DNA from: Azospirillum sp. TSO35-2
GTDB lineage: Bacteria; Pseudomonadota; Alphaproteobacteria; Azospirillales; Azospirillaceae
Assembly: GCF_003116095.1 (NCBI RefSeq)
Contig: NZ_LGRA01000008.1
Location: 874,176-911,179 of the forward strand
Direction: 5' to 3'
DNA length: 37,004 nt
Shown piece after piece: positions 8,267 to 17,954 of the stretch (the stretch's first letter is position 1; every line of letters starts with the position of its first letter). The translations under genes and the position numbers were made by a program. Below the pieces are notes generated by a model that did not search any database, was not told the origin of the DNA, and saw nothing but the letters and a program-made list of their open reading frames with translations.

Positions 8267-9823
8267 TCAGGAGACGGTCGGGCTGTGTTCGGCCGGGCTG
8301 TGTTCCAGCGCGAAGTCGCCGGCCTGGAGCTTGCGGCGCAGGATCTTGCCGACCGGCGATTTCGGGATTTCGTCGAGGAAGACGTACTCGCGCGGGCGCT
8401 TGAAGTTGGCGAGGCCGGAGGTCCGGCAATGCTCGTCCAGATCCGCCGCCTCGACGCCGCGGACGCGCTTGACGAAGGCGACGACCCGTTGGCCCCAGCG
8501 TTCGTCGGGCCGGCCGGCGACCGCGACCTCCAGCACGCCGTCGTGCAGCGACAGCACGCTTTCGATCTCCACCGGCGAGACGTTCTCGCCGCCGGTGATG
8601 ATCATGTCGTCGACCCGGCCGGTGACGAACAGGTCGCCGTCGGCGTCGAGGAAGCCGATGTCGCCGGTGAAGTACCAGCCGGCGTGCAGCGCCTTGGCGT
8701 CGGCGTCCGGCCGCTTCCAGTAGCCCTCGAAGGACTCGTCGCCGGACAGGTCGGCGACGATCTGCCCCTCCTCCCCGGCGGCGGCCATGTCCTGCGGATC
8801 GACGCTGCCGAGGCGGACGACGCGGATGCGCTGGTTCAGCGCCGCCTTGCCGGCCGATCCCGGCTTGGCCGGCGCGTTCTGGTCGATGGTAAAGGTGTAG
8901 ATCTCCGACGAGCCGTAATGGTTGACGAACAGCTCGGGCCGGAAGGCGGCGTCCAGCCGCTTCAGCAGGCCGTCGGTCATCGACGCCCCGGCGAAGCCCA
9001 GCTTGCGCACCGACGACACGTCGGTCCGCGCGAAACCCGGGTCGGCCAGCAGGTCGTGGTACAGCGTCGGCACCAGGTAGAGGCAGCTCAGCCGCTCCGC
9101 CGCGACCAGTTCCAGCGCGCGGCCGGTGTCGAAGCGCGGCAGGCAGGCGAAGCAGCCGTCGACCAGCGCCATCGCCAGCAGCGAGCGCACCCCCATCGTG
9201 TGGTAGAGCGGCATGACCCCCAGCGTGCGCTCGCCCCGGCGGTAGCAGTTCTGGGCGACATGGGCGACGGCGGCGGCCCGCTCCGTCCGATGGCGGCGCG
9301 GCACGCCCTTGGGCTTGCCGGTGGTGCCGGAGGTGTAGAGGAACAGCGAGACATGCTCCGCCGTGGCGCGCGGCTGCGCCGGGGCCGGGTCGTTGTCCAG
9401 CAGATCGGCAAAGCGGCGTTCACCCCCATCCACCGGATCGCCGACCAAAATGCGGGGCAGCGCCTGCGCCGCGGCGGACTCCCGGACCGCGTCGGCCGAC
9501 ACGTCCTGATAGAACAGGGCGCGCACCTCGGCGTCGGGCAGGCAGTAATCCAGTTCGTCCGCCTTCACCCGCCAGTTCAGCGGCACGACGGCGATGCCGG
9601 CAAGCTGGCAGGCCCAGTGGATGGTCGCCATCTCCCACCGGTTCTGCAACGCGGTGGCGATGCGGTCGCCGGGACGCAAGGCCAGCCGGTCGAAGGCGCC
9701 GACCAGCCGGCGGATGCGCTCCAGCCATTGCGCGTAGGTCAGCCGCAGGTCGCCGTCGACGATGGCGACCGCGCCGGGGCTGCGCTCCGCGCTGGCCAGG
9801 ATGCTGCGGCCGAGGTCAAACAT
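8267..9823 (-). CDS. hmfD: AMP-forming acyl-CoA ligase, probable 2-furoate-CoA ligase (HmfD)
   Basis: A 518-residue ANL-superfamily acid-CoA ligase. The ATP P-loop is YTSGTTGKPKG (163-173), the A5 motif is YGSSE, the A7/A8 region is GWYFTGDIG...DDMIITGGENVSP, and the catalytic lysine is in PKSPVGKILRR (Lys493). I chose the start at 9823, not an upstream ATG at 9859, because GGAGG lies 7 nt before it and it overlaps the hmfC stop by only 8 bp (ATGTTTGA). It would activate furoate to furoyl-CoA with ATP and CoA so that HmfABC can hydroxylate the ring. The family also contains benzoate and chlorobenzoate ligases, so the substrate comes from the operon context. Confidence 0.8.
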   Translation of the reverse strand: MFDLGRSILASAERSPGAVAIVDGDLRLTYAQWLERIRRLVGAFDRLALRPGDRIATALQNRWEMATIHWACQLAGIAVVPLNWRVKADELDYCLPDAEVRALFYQDVSADAVRESAAAQALPRILVGDPVDGGERRFADLLDNDPAPAQPRATAEHVSLFLYTSGTTGKPKGVPRRHRTERAAAVAHVAQNCYRRGERTLGVMPLYHTMGVRSLLAMALVDGCFACLPRFDTGRALELVAAERLSCLYLVPTLYHDLLADPGFARTDVSSVRKLGFAGASMTDGLLKRLDAAFRPELFVNHYGSSEIYTFTIDQNAPAKPGSAGKAALNQRIRVVRLGSVDPQDMAAAGEEGQIVADLSGDESFEGYWKRPDADAKALHAGWYFTGDIGFLDADGDLFVTGRVDDMIITGGENVSPVEIESVLSLHDGVLEVAVAGRPDERWGQRVVAFVKRVRGVEAADLDEHCRTSGLANFKRPREYVFLDEIPKSPVGKILRRKLQAGDFALEHSPAEHSPTVS

Positions 9824-10379
9824 GACCGCCCTCCGCCGGCCCGCGCGCGGGGACTCCACCGGCCTGACCGGTCACGTCCATCACGGCGCGGACGATGCCG
9901 GCATAGCCGGTGCAGCGGCAAAGATGGCCGCTCAGCATGTCGCGTAGCTCCTCTTCGGTGGGTTTGGGGTTGCGGCCCAGGTAATCGGTCAGCGACATCA
10001 GGATGCCGGCCGTGCAGAAACCGCATTGCAGGGCGTGATGCCGGCGGAACGCCTCCTGAAGCGCGGTCATGCGCCCCTGGTTGGCCGCCGCCAGCCCTTC
10101 GACGGTGTCGATCCGCCGGCCATCGGCCTGGACCGCCAGGGTCAGGCAGGCGCGGACCGCCACGCCGTCGAGGCGGACGGTGCAGGCGCCGCAGACGCCG
10201 TGTTCGCAGCCGACGCGGGTGCCGTGGGCGCCCAGCTCGTGGCGCAGGAAATCGCTCAGCAGCAGGCGCGGGTGGGCGTGGCCGGTGCGCGGCGTGCCGT
10301 TCAGGACGACGGAGACGGCATGGCGCGTCTCCGCCGCCAAAACGGGCGTCGTCGGCGGACGGGATGTCAGCGGCGGCAT
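9816..10379 (-). CDS. hmfC: 2Fe-2S subunit of molybdenum hydroxylase, probable furoyl-CoA dehydrogenase (HmfC)
   Basis: A 187-residue small subunit of the xanthine dehydrogenase family. The N-terminal plant-type 2Fe-2S cluster has Cys58, 63, 66 and 78 (CEHGVCGACTV), and the second cluster in the four-helix domain has Cys119, 122, 154 and 156 (CGFCTAG, CRCTGY). It passes electrons from the Mo site to FAD. A strong AGGAGG sits 7 nt before the ATG, which overlaps hmfB by 13 bp. The C-terminal tail (about 20 residues, Gly/Pro-rich) is a little longer than usual. Confidence 0.88.
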   Translation of the reverse strand: MPPLTSRPPTTPVLAAETRHAVSVVLNGTPRTGHAHPRLLLSDFLRHELGAHGTRVGCEHGVCGACTVRLDGVAVRACLTLAVQADGRRIDTVEGLAAANQGRMTALQEAFRRHHALQCGFCTAGILMSLTDYLGRNPKPTEEELRDMLSGHLCRCTGYAGIVRAVMDVTGQAGGVPARGPAEGGHV

Positions 10380-11203
10380 GACAAGGCCTCCTCAAGGACG
10401 GTGCGGCCGATCCGGCGGACGAGGTCGCGGCGGTAGCGCGCGGTGGCGTGCTGGTCGTCGTCGCCGCCGAGATCCCAGGCGAAGGCGTTCAGCGCGTCGT
10501 CGAGATCCGGCGGCAGCCCGCCGGCGGTAAGCGGCCAGGACCGCAGGGTCGGCCGGTCGGCCACCCCGCCGACGGCGAGGCTGGCGCGCTCCCCATCCAC
10601 CGTGGCGGCGCAGGCGGTGATGGCGAAGTCGCCGTGCCGCATCGACACCTCGCGGAAGGCATGGCCGCTGCCCGGCCGCGCCAGCGGGAAGCGCACGGAT
10701 TCGACGATCTCGTCCGCCGCCTTCACCGTGGTCAGCGGACCCAGGAAGAAATCGGCGGCGGGCACCGTGCGGCGGCGCTTCGCGTTGCGCAGCACCACCT
10801 CGCCGCCGCTGGCAACCAGGCAGAGCGGCGTCTCGGCGCTGGGATCGGCGTGGGCGACGGAGCCGCACAGCGTGCCGCGGTTGCGGGTCTGCACATGGCC
10901 GACCCACGGCAGGGCGGCGGCCAGCAGCGGCACCTCGCGCGCCAGGGTCGGGCGGGCCAGCACCTCGGCCTGGGTGACGGCGGCGCCGACGGTCAGCCAG
11001 CCATCCTCGGCGCGCAGGCTGCGCAGTTCCTCCAGCCGGCCGAGGTCGATCAGCAGGCGCGGCTGGACCAGCCGCATGTTCAGCATCGGCATCAGCGACT
11101 GGCCGCCGGCGATCACGCGGGCGTCGTCGCCCCCGGCCGCCAGCGCCGCCAGCGCGTCGGCGACCGTCGCCGGCCGCAGATAGTCGAAGGACGCGGGTTT
11201 CAT
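10367..11203 (-). CDS. hmfB: FAD subunit of molybdenum hydroxylase, probable furoyl-CoA dehydrogenase (HmfB)
   Basis: A 278-residue medium subunit (CoxM/PCMH type). The FAD-binding motifs are AGGQSLMPMLNMR near residue 33 and TRNRGTLCGSVAHADPSAE near residue 106, followed by the CO-dehydrogenase-type C-terminal domain. It has no 4Fe-4S insertion, which argues against 4-hydroxybenzoyl-CoA reductase, whose FAD subunit carries one. The start overlaps the hmfA stop by 4 bp (ATGA). Confidence 0.87.
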   Translation of the reverse strand: MKPASFDYLRPATVADALAALAAGGDDARVIAGGQSLMPMLNMRLVQPRLLIDLGRLEELRSLRAEDGWLTVGAAVTQAEVLARPTLAREVPLLAAALPWVGHVQTRNRGTLCGSVAHADPSAETPLCLVASGGEVVLRNAKRRRTVPAADFFLGPLTTVKAADEIVESVRFPLARPGSGHAFREVSMRHGDFAITACAATVDGERASLAVGGVADRPTLRSWPLTAGGLPPDLDDALNAFAWDLGGDDDQHATARYRRDLVRRIGRTVLEEALSCRR

Positions 11204-14200
11204 CGGGTGAGCCCCAGAAGACGCAGCAGGCGGACCAGGAGCGACGGAGGCCGGGCGGAGGCCGCGGGGCCGCCGGCCCGCGCCACCAGCTTTTCGAAGA
11301 ACTGCCCGATCAGCAGGCGGGACGCGCTGTCGAGCATCCGGCCGCCGACCGCGGCGACCTTGCCGCCGACCGACGCGCCGTAGCGGTAGGTGACGCGGGT
11401 GCCGGTCGCCGTGGGTTCCAGCGTGACATGCCCGGTGCCGCTGCCCGACCCCAGCGCGCTGGTGCCGCTGCCGGTCAGGGTCAGCGCGTTGGGCGGGTCG
11501 AGGTCGGACAGCGCCACCTCCGCGGTGTAGCGGCCGCGCACCGGGCCGATGCCGACCACCACCTCCGCCCGGTAGGCGTTGGGACCGACCAGCTCCAGCG
11601 CCTCGCAGCCGGGCAGCAGCGCCGCCAGCTCCTTGGGATCGAGCAGGATGGCCCAGACCTGTTCGGGCGTCGCCGGCACCTCGCGGCTGCCCTCGCCGGT
11701 CAGGCCGCGCCCGCCCGGCACGGCGGCCGGCATCGGGGACGCGGAGGCGCCGGTTGCGGGCGCCGGGCGCGGCGGTTCCGGCGGATGGATCAGCGCCGCC
11801 AGCTTGGCCGGGGTGAGCGGCAAGGAGGGCGGCAACGGCGGCAACCCGCCCACCGCCACGCCGGACAGCGCGTCCGCCACCGCGTTGGCGAGGCAGACCG
11901 GAGTGCTCATGCAGTTCCCCTCTCCCACCCCCTTGGCGCCGAGCGGCGTCACCGGCGACGGGCTTTCGCGGTGGAGGATGACGGGCACCGGCACCTCGCA
12001 GGCGGTCGGCACCAGATAGTCGGCGAAGGTGCCGGACAGGAACCGGCCGTCGTCGCCATAGGCGTATTCCTCGAACAGGGCGGTGCCGACGGCGTGGGCG
12101 AAGCCGCCGAGGATCTGGCCCTCGACCAGCAGCGGGTTCAGCAGCCGGCCGGCGTCGTGCATGGTGACGTAGCGGTCGATCCGCGGCGCCCCCGTCGTCC
12201 GGTCGATCTCCACCCCGCAGAAGTCAAAGATGAAGCCGTAGCAGGCGGAGCTGTTGATGTGGTCGGCGTCGGTCGGTGCCTTCAGCGGCTCCGGCGTCCA
12301 GAAGGCGGTTTCGCGCAACGCCGCCTCCTGCCCGTCCGGCAGCGTGCCGGGCGCCCAGTGGCCGGCGGCGGCGACGCGGGAGAAGGACAAGCCGTTGTCC
12401 GGGTTGGCGTCGGAAAAGACCCGGCCGCCGGCGAAGCGCACATCCGCCGCCCGGCAGTTCAGCAAACCGGCGACCAGCGCCGCCATCCGGCCGCGCAGCC
12501 GGGTCGCCGCCACCTGGGCCGCCCCCGCCACCGCCCCGGCGAAGCGGCTGGAATAGTTGCCCGACGCGATCGACCAGGCGTCCTTGCCGGTGTCGAGGTC
12601 GGTGTTGACGCGGATGTCCTCGAACCGCAGGCCGAAGACGTCGGCCACCACCTGGGCCAGCACGGTGCGATGCCCCTGCCCCTGCGGCGCCGACGCCACC
12701 GTCACCGACACGCCGCCGGTGGGATCGACCGCGACGCTGGCGGTCGCCTGGGCGCCGTTCTTCGGCCCGGCCTTGCGCCGCTCCTCGGCGGTCAGGACGG
12801 TGGTGATGTAGCCCATGTTGGAGATCGACGGCTCCACCACCGCGGCATAGCCGATGCCATAGAGCCGCCCCTCGGCACGCAGCGCGTCGCGCCGTGCCTT
12901 CAGCGCCTCCAGCCCGCCGTCGCGCACCGCCTGCTCCAGCGTCGCCCGGTAATCGCCGCTGTCGAGCGTCCCGCCCGACGCGGTGCGGTAGGGCATCGCC
13001 TCGGCCGCCACCAGATTGCGGCGGATGACGTCGAGCGGATCCAGCCCAAGCTCCGCCGCCACCCGGTTCATCAGCCGCTCCAGCCCGTAATAGAGCTGCC
13101 CGCCGCCGAAGCCGCGGTTGAGGCCGGTCGGCGTCTTGTTGGTGACGACGATGCGGTTGGTCACCGCCAGATGGGCAATGTCGTAGGCGCCGGTCAGGTT
13201 GCCGTGGTTGCGGTAGAGCGACGCCGGTTCCGGTGCCCGCAGATAGGCGCCGCAATCCTCGGTCTGCTCCATGCGCAGCGCCAGCACCCGGCCGTCCGGC
13301 TCCACCGCCGCCTCGATGCGCATGCGGCGCGCGGTGGCGGAGGTGGCGGCCATCAGATGCTCCAGCCGGTCCTCCACCCACTTGACCGGCCGCCCGGCGA
13401 CGCGGGCGCACAGCCCCATCAGCACGACATAGGGGAACACCGCCTGCTTGTTGCCGAAGCTGCCGCCGGAATGGGGCGGCGTCTTCAGCCGCAGCCGCGA
13501 CCCCGGCACGTTCAGCGCGCGCGCCATCACCGGATGGACGGCGAAGGGGCCGGAGAAGTTCGACAGCACCTCATAGGCGTCCTCGGCCGCGTCGTAGTCG
13601 GCGAGGACGACGAAGCATTCCATCGGCGTGCAGGAGTTGCGGGGATACTCGACCTCGATCGACACGGTGCGGGTGGCGCGGGCGAAGGCGGCCTCGGGAT
13701 CGCCGTAGCGGAAGCTGCGGCTGTTGACGAGGTTGGACCCCACCGCCGGGTGCAGCGGCTCCGACCCCTCCGCCAGCGCCCCTTCTCCCAAAGCCTGGGC
13801 AATCGAGGTCACCGGCGGCAGCGGCCGATAGCGCACCTCGATGCGGTCGAGCGCATCCTCCGCCTGATAGCGGCTGTCGGCCAGCACCACCGCCACCGGT
13901 TCGCCGACATGGCGCACGCGGTCGATAGCGAGGCACCAATGCTCCATCGGCGCGCGCACGCCGACCAGGAACGCGCTGGCGTGGCGCTTGGCGTCGGCCC
14001 CGGTCACCACGGCGGCGACGCCGGGAACCGCCAGGGCGGCGGCGAAGTCGATATCCAGCAGTTCGGCATGGGCGTGCGGCGAACGCAAGATCGCCGCATG
14101 CAGGGTGCCGGGCTTCACCGGCAGATCGTCGGCATAGCGGGCGACGCCGGTCAGCAGCGCCGCATCCTCGACCCGCGGCATCGCGCGGCCGACCAGAGGC

Positions 14201-14253
14201 GCCGCCAACGGCGCCGGATCGCCTTTAACTTCAACGGTCTGCGTGGCCGTCAT
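11200..14253 (-). CDS. hmfA: Molybdopterin large subunit fused to CoxG/SRPBCC domain, probable furoyl-CoA dehydrogenase (HmfA)
   Basis: A 1017-residue protein: an N-terminal xanthine-dehydrogenase type large subunit (about 1-810), a Pro/Ala linker, then a CoxG-like SRPBCC domain (about 850-1000, GEGSREVPATPEQVWAILLD). Molybdenum-cofactor landmarks are GGSFGNKQ, PTGLNRGFGGGQ, APQGQGHRT and the catalytic-Glu segment GAKGVGEG (Glu778). The CO-dehydrogenase loop AYRCSFR is absent, so it is not a CO dehydrogenase. It would hydroxylate furoyl-CoA at C5. The start at 14253 is chosen because GGGAGG lies 6 nt upstream; the ATG at 14259 abuts that site and is less likely. CoxG-type proteins are normally separate genes, so the fusion is notable. 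Confidence 0.83.
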   Translation of the reverse strand: MTATQTVEVKGDPAPLAAPLVGRAMPRVEDAALLTGVARYADDLPVKPGTLHAAILRSPHAHAELLDIDFAAALAVPGVAAVVTGADAKRHASAFLVGVRAPMEHWCLAIDRVRHVGEPVAVVLADSRYQAEDALDRIEVRYRPLPPVTSIAQALGEGALAEGSEPLHPAVGSNLVNSRSFRYGDPEAAFARATRTVSIEVEYPRNSCTPMECFVVLADYDAAEDAYEVLSNFSGPFAVHPVMARALNVPGSRLRLKTPPHSGGSFGNKQAVFPYVVLMGLCARVAGRPVKWVEDRLEHLMAATSATARRMRIEAAVEPDGRVLALRMEQTEDCGAYLRAPEPASLYRNHGNLTGAYDIAHLAVTNRIVVTNKTPTGLNRGFGGGQLYYGLERLMNRVAAELGLDPLDVIRRNLVAAEAMPYRTASGGTLDSGDYRATLEQAVRDGGLEALKARRDALRAEGRLYGIGYAAVVEPSISNMGYITTVLTAEERRKAGPKNGAQATASVAVDPTGGVSVTVASAPQGQGHRTVLAQVVADVFGLRFEDIRVNTDLDTGKDAWSIASGNYSSRFAGAVAGAAQVAATRLRGRMAALVAGLLNCRAADVRFAGGRVFSDANPDNGLSFSRVAAAGHWAPGTLPDGQEAALRETAFWTPEPLKAPTDADHINSSACYGFIFDFCGVEIDRTTGAPRIDRYVTMHDAGRLLNPLLVEGQILGGFAHAVGTALFEEYAYGDDGRFLSGTFADYLVPTACEVPVPVILHRESPSPVTPLGAKGVGEGNCMSTPVCLANAVADALSGVAVGGLPPLPPSLPLTPAKLAALIHPPEPPRPAPATGASASPMPAAVPGGRGLTGEGSREVPATPEQVWAILLDPKELAALLPGCEALELVGPNAYRAEVVVGIGPVRGRYTAEVALSDLDPPNALTLTGSGTSALGSGSGTGHVTLEPTATGTRVTYRYGASVGGKVAAVGGRMLDSASRLLIGQFFEKLVARAGGPAASARPPSLLVRLLRLLGLTR

Positions 14254-14303
14254 CGTCATCCTCCCGTTACCGGGGAAGACTAGACCGTTCGCCACGCAAA
14301 GCT

Positions 14304-14329
14304 TTTACCGTGGAGTGTCGCGATTTACC
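14304..14329 (-). promoter_or_regulatory. Direct repeat, candidate AraC operator for the hmf operon
   Basis: On the minus strand GGTAAA occurs twice, at 14324-14329 and 14304-14309, with starts 20 bp apart, about two helical turns, 50-75 bp before the hmfA start. Tandem half-sites in helical phase are typical of AraC/XylS activators, and the araC gene ends just upstream at 14344. The assignment to that regulator is inference. Confidence 0.35.
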
Positions 14330-14343
14330 CTAGCGTCTCATTT

Positions 14344-15219
14344 TCACGCATGTCCAATTTCCGGCCGCTCCCCGCCCGGCCGGTCCACCAGATTGACGAC
14401 CCGCCGGTATTCGGTGGGCGTCACCCCCTGGTGGTTGCGGAAGAAGCGGCTGAAATGGCTGGGCGCCGAAAAGCCGAGCCGGCCGGACACGTCGGTCGCG
14501 CTCTCCAGCCCGGTGGCCATGGCGGCGATGGCCGCCTCCATCCGCAGCACGTTGAAATAGAGCGCCGGGGTGATCGTCATCGTCTGCTGGAACAGCCGGA
14601 ACATATGGGCGCGCGACAGGCCGGCGGCGGCGGCGACGCGGCCGGCGTCGAATTCCTCGCCCAAGGACCCCTTCATGAAACGGATGGCCTGACGGATGCG
14701 GAAGTCGCCGGCCGCCGGTGCGGCGTAACGCGTTCCGCCCAGCGTCCGCCATTCGGAAAAGCGGTCGATGATGGCGATCATCAGGTCGAACAGCGCCTCT
14801 TCCATCCGCTCGCCCGACGGATCGTCGTACAGCAGTTCCGCCGCCATGCGATCGGCCAGCCGGCGGATGTGCGGCGTCAGCTCGCCGCAGGACTGCGCGA
14901 AGAATCCGGGGTTGCCGCTGGCGTTGAGTTCCCGCTGCATGGCGCCGAGCCAGCGCGGCTCGATGTACAGCGCCAGGATGACGGTGCGCGGGGCGCCCGG
15001 CTGATGGGCGTAGGAATGGGCCTCCCAGCTGTTGACCAGCACCGCGGTGTCATCGCGCAGCGGATAAAGCTGCTCCCCCACCGCGAAGCGGGTGTCGGCG
15101 CCGGACGCCTTGATCAGCACATGGCAATGGGGATGCGCGTGATGGATCAGCGCGTTGTCCATGTCCAGCAGGGCGACGCGGCCGAAGCTTCCCTGATGGA
15201 TGCGCATCGCTTTCGACAT
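14344..15219 (-). CDS. AraC family transcriptional regulator
   Basis: A 291-residue regulator. The N-terminal cupin-like ligand domain includes HHAHPHCHVLIKASG and VLVNSWEAHSY. The C-terminal double helix-turn-helix (about 190-280) includes EFDAGRVAAAAGLSRAHMFRLF and the AraC signature GRLGFSAPSHFSRFFRNHQGVTP. The start at 15219 is preferred over one 33 bp upstream because a purine-rich GGGAAGGGACCGGAAGCG precedes it. It lies 90 bp before hmfA on the same strand, so it is likely the activator of the furoate operon, possibly co-transcribed. AraC-type regulators are known next to furoate genes in Pseudomonas. Confidence 0.88.
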   Translation of the reverse strand: MSKAMRIHQGSFGRVALLDMDNALIHHAHPHCHVLIKASGADTRFAVGEQLYPLRDDTAVLVNSWEAHSYAHQPGAPRTVILALYIEPRWLGAMQRELNASGNPGFFAQSCGELTPHIRRLADRMAAELLYDDPSGERMEEALFDLMIAIIDRFSEWRTLGGTRYAAPAAGDFRIRQAIRFMKGSLGEEFDAGRVAAAAGLSRAHMFRLFQQTMTITPALYFNVLRMEAAIAAMATGLESATDVSGRLGFSAPSHFSRFFRNHQGVTPTEYRRVVNLVDRPGGERPEIGHA

Positions 15220-15333
15220 CGCTTCCGGTCCCTTCCCACGCGCCAGCAGCAATTGGCTGCCGGGGCGATCTTCGACTGTTTGCTTTACAAGCTAATCGTC
15301 AAGGCGGGCCTTTGCCAGATCCATCGGACAAGA

Positions 15334-15353
15334 ACCGTCGGACACACGACGGT
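15334..15353. promoter_or_regulatory. Perfect inverted repeat between araC and quiC
   Basis: ACCGTCG at 15334-15340 and CGACGGT at 15347-15353 form a perfect 7-bp inverted repeat with a 6-bp spacer, in the 324-bp divergent gap between araC and quiC. Its position, 115 bp upstream of the araC start, fits an operator. The same gap also holds related motifs TTTGCTTTACAAGC (15279-15292) and, inverted, TTTGTAAGCAAAGC (15457-15470). Confidence 0.3.
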
Positions 15354-15473
15354 CGGCACCTCGGGTCTCCCTCCAACATCGCGTTGCCTCGGTTTGCAGC
15401 GTGGCGCCGCTCGGGCGGACGCAACGCAGCCCGCCAACATTCCGCCGAAGAGACAATTTGTAAGCAAAGCGTC

Positions 15474-15515
15474 TTGCGGCGAAATGTACGAACTGGTACG
15501 TTTGTTGTTAACAAC
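15474..15515 (+). promoter_or_regulatory. quiC promoter region with TetR-like operator copy 1
   Basis: A 22-bp imperfect palindrome spans 15482-15503 (core GTACGAACTGGTAC, arms AAA and TTT). A very similar sequence recurs at 17467-17488. A weak promoter would fit around it: TTGCGG (15474-15479), a 17-bp spacer, TACGTT (15497-15502), so a repressor bound here would block polymerase. A second palindrome, GTTGTTAACAAC (15504-15515), follows directly. The likely binder is the TetR protein encoded at 22080. Confidence 0.5.
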
Positions 15516-15543
15516 GAACCTCGCCGCTGCCGAAAGGGCTCCC

Positions 15544-17466
<1,923 letters not shown>

Positions 17467-17488
17467 AAATGTACGATCCAGTGCGTTT
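17467..17488 (+). promoter_or_regulatory. TetR-like operator copy 2 before aroQ
   Basis: The palindrome starts immediately after the quiC stop. It keeps AAATGTACGA and CGTTT of copy 1 and differs mainly in the central bases (TCCAGTG against ACTGGTA). Position 17 bp before the aroQ start suggests a second promoter or internal control point. Two copies in this arrangement are unlikely by chance. Confidence 0.5.
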
Positions 17489-17504
17489 GTTTGGAGACGC
17501 CATC

Positions 17505-17954
17505 ATGAACCGCCCTATCCTGGTCCTGAACGGACCGAACCTGAACCTGCTGGGCAAGCGCGAGCCGCACATCTACGGCCACGAAACCCTGGCCGATGTC
17601 GAGGCCGACTGCCGCCGCACCGGCGAGACGCTGGGCCTTGCCGTCGAGATCCGCCAGTCGAACGCCGAACATGCGCTGATCGACTGGATCCATGAGGCGC
17701 GCGAGACGGTCGCCGGGCTGGTCATCAACCCGGCCGGCCTGAGCCACACCTCGGTGTCGCTGATGGACGCGCTGTCGGCCTGCGCCTTCCCCATCCTGGA
17801 GGTCCACATCTCCAACATCCACCGGCGCGAGGAATTCCGCCATTTCTCCTACGTGTCGCGGGTGGCGGCCGGGGTGATCTGCGGCTTCGGTACCCAGGGC
17901 TACACGCTGGCCCTGCACCGCATGGCCCGCCTGCTGGAGACGACCGCAGCATGA
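17505..17954 (+). CDS. aroQ: Type II 3-dehydroquinate dehydratase
   Basis: A 149-residue type II dehydroquinase of normal length. Motifs are [20 protein letters not shown] with the catalytic Arg and Tyr, [17 protein letters not shown], and [18 protein letters not shown] with the catalytic His in EVHISN. The family usually reads NPAAYTHTS where this has NPAGLSHTS, a small active-site-region difference. The start at 17505 has GGAGA upstream; an earlier in-frame ATG at 17469 lies inside the operator and is rejected. In this operon it works catabolically, dehydrating 3-dehydroquinate from quinate to 3-dehydroshikimate for QuiC. It overlaps the next gene by 4 bp. Confidence 0.93.
   Translation: MNRPILVLNGPNLNLLGKREPHIYGHETLADVEADCRRTGETLGLAVEIRQSNAEHALIDWIHEARETVAGLVINPAGLSHTSVSLMDALSACAFPILEVHISNIHRREEFRHFSYVSRVAAGVICGFGTQGYTLALHRMARLLETTAA

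Noticed and set aside
10367..11203. 4-hydroxybenzoyl-CoA reductase FAD subunit
   Set aside because: The subunit is too short and lacks the cysteine-rich 4Fe-4S insertion of that enzyme.
9816..14253. CO dehydrogenase CoxLMS
   Set aside because: The subunit order and folds match, but the CO-specific AYRCSFR loop is missing (PTGLNRGFGGGQ instead) and the acyl-CoA ligase and crotonase neighbours fit furoate degradation.
11428..14283. Plus-strand frame of 951 codons opposite hmfA
   Set aside because: It is the mirror of the Mo hydroxylase large subunit; the translation is Arg/His/Gly-rich with no recognisable fold.
14350..15543. N-terminal extension of the quiC reading frame by about 400 codons
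   Set aside because: This part is antisense to araC and crosses the divergent promoter and operator; QuiC homologues start at the ATG 15544 position, preceded by a ribosome binding site.
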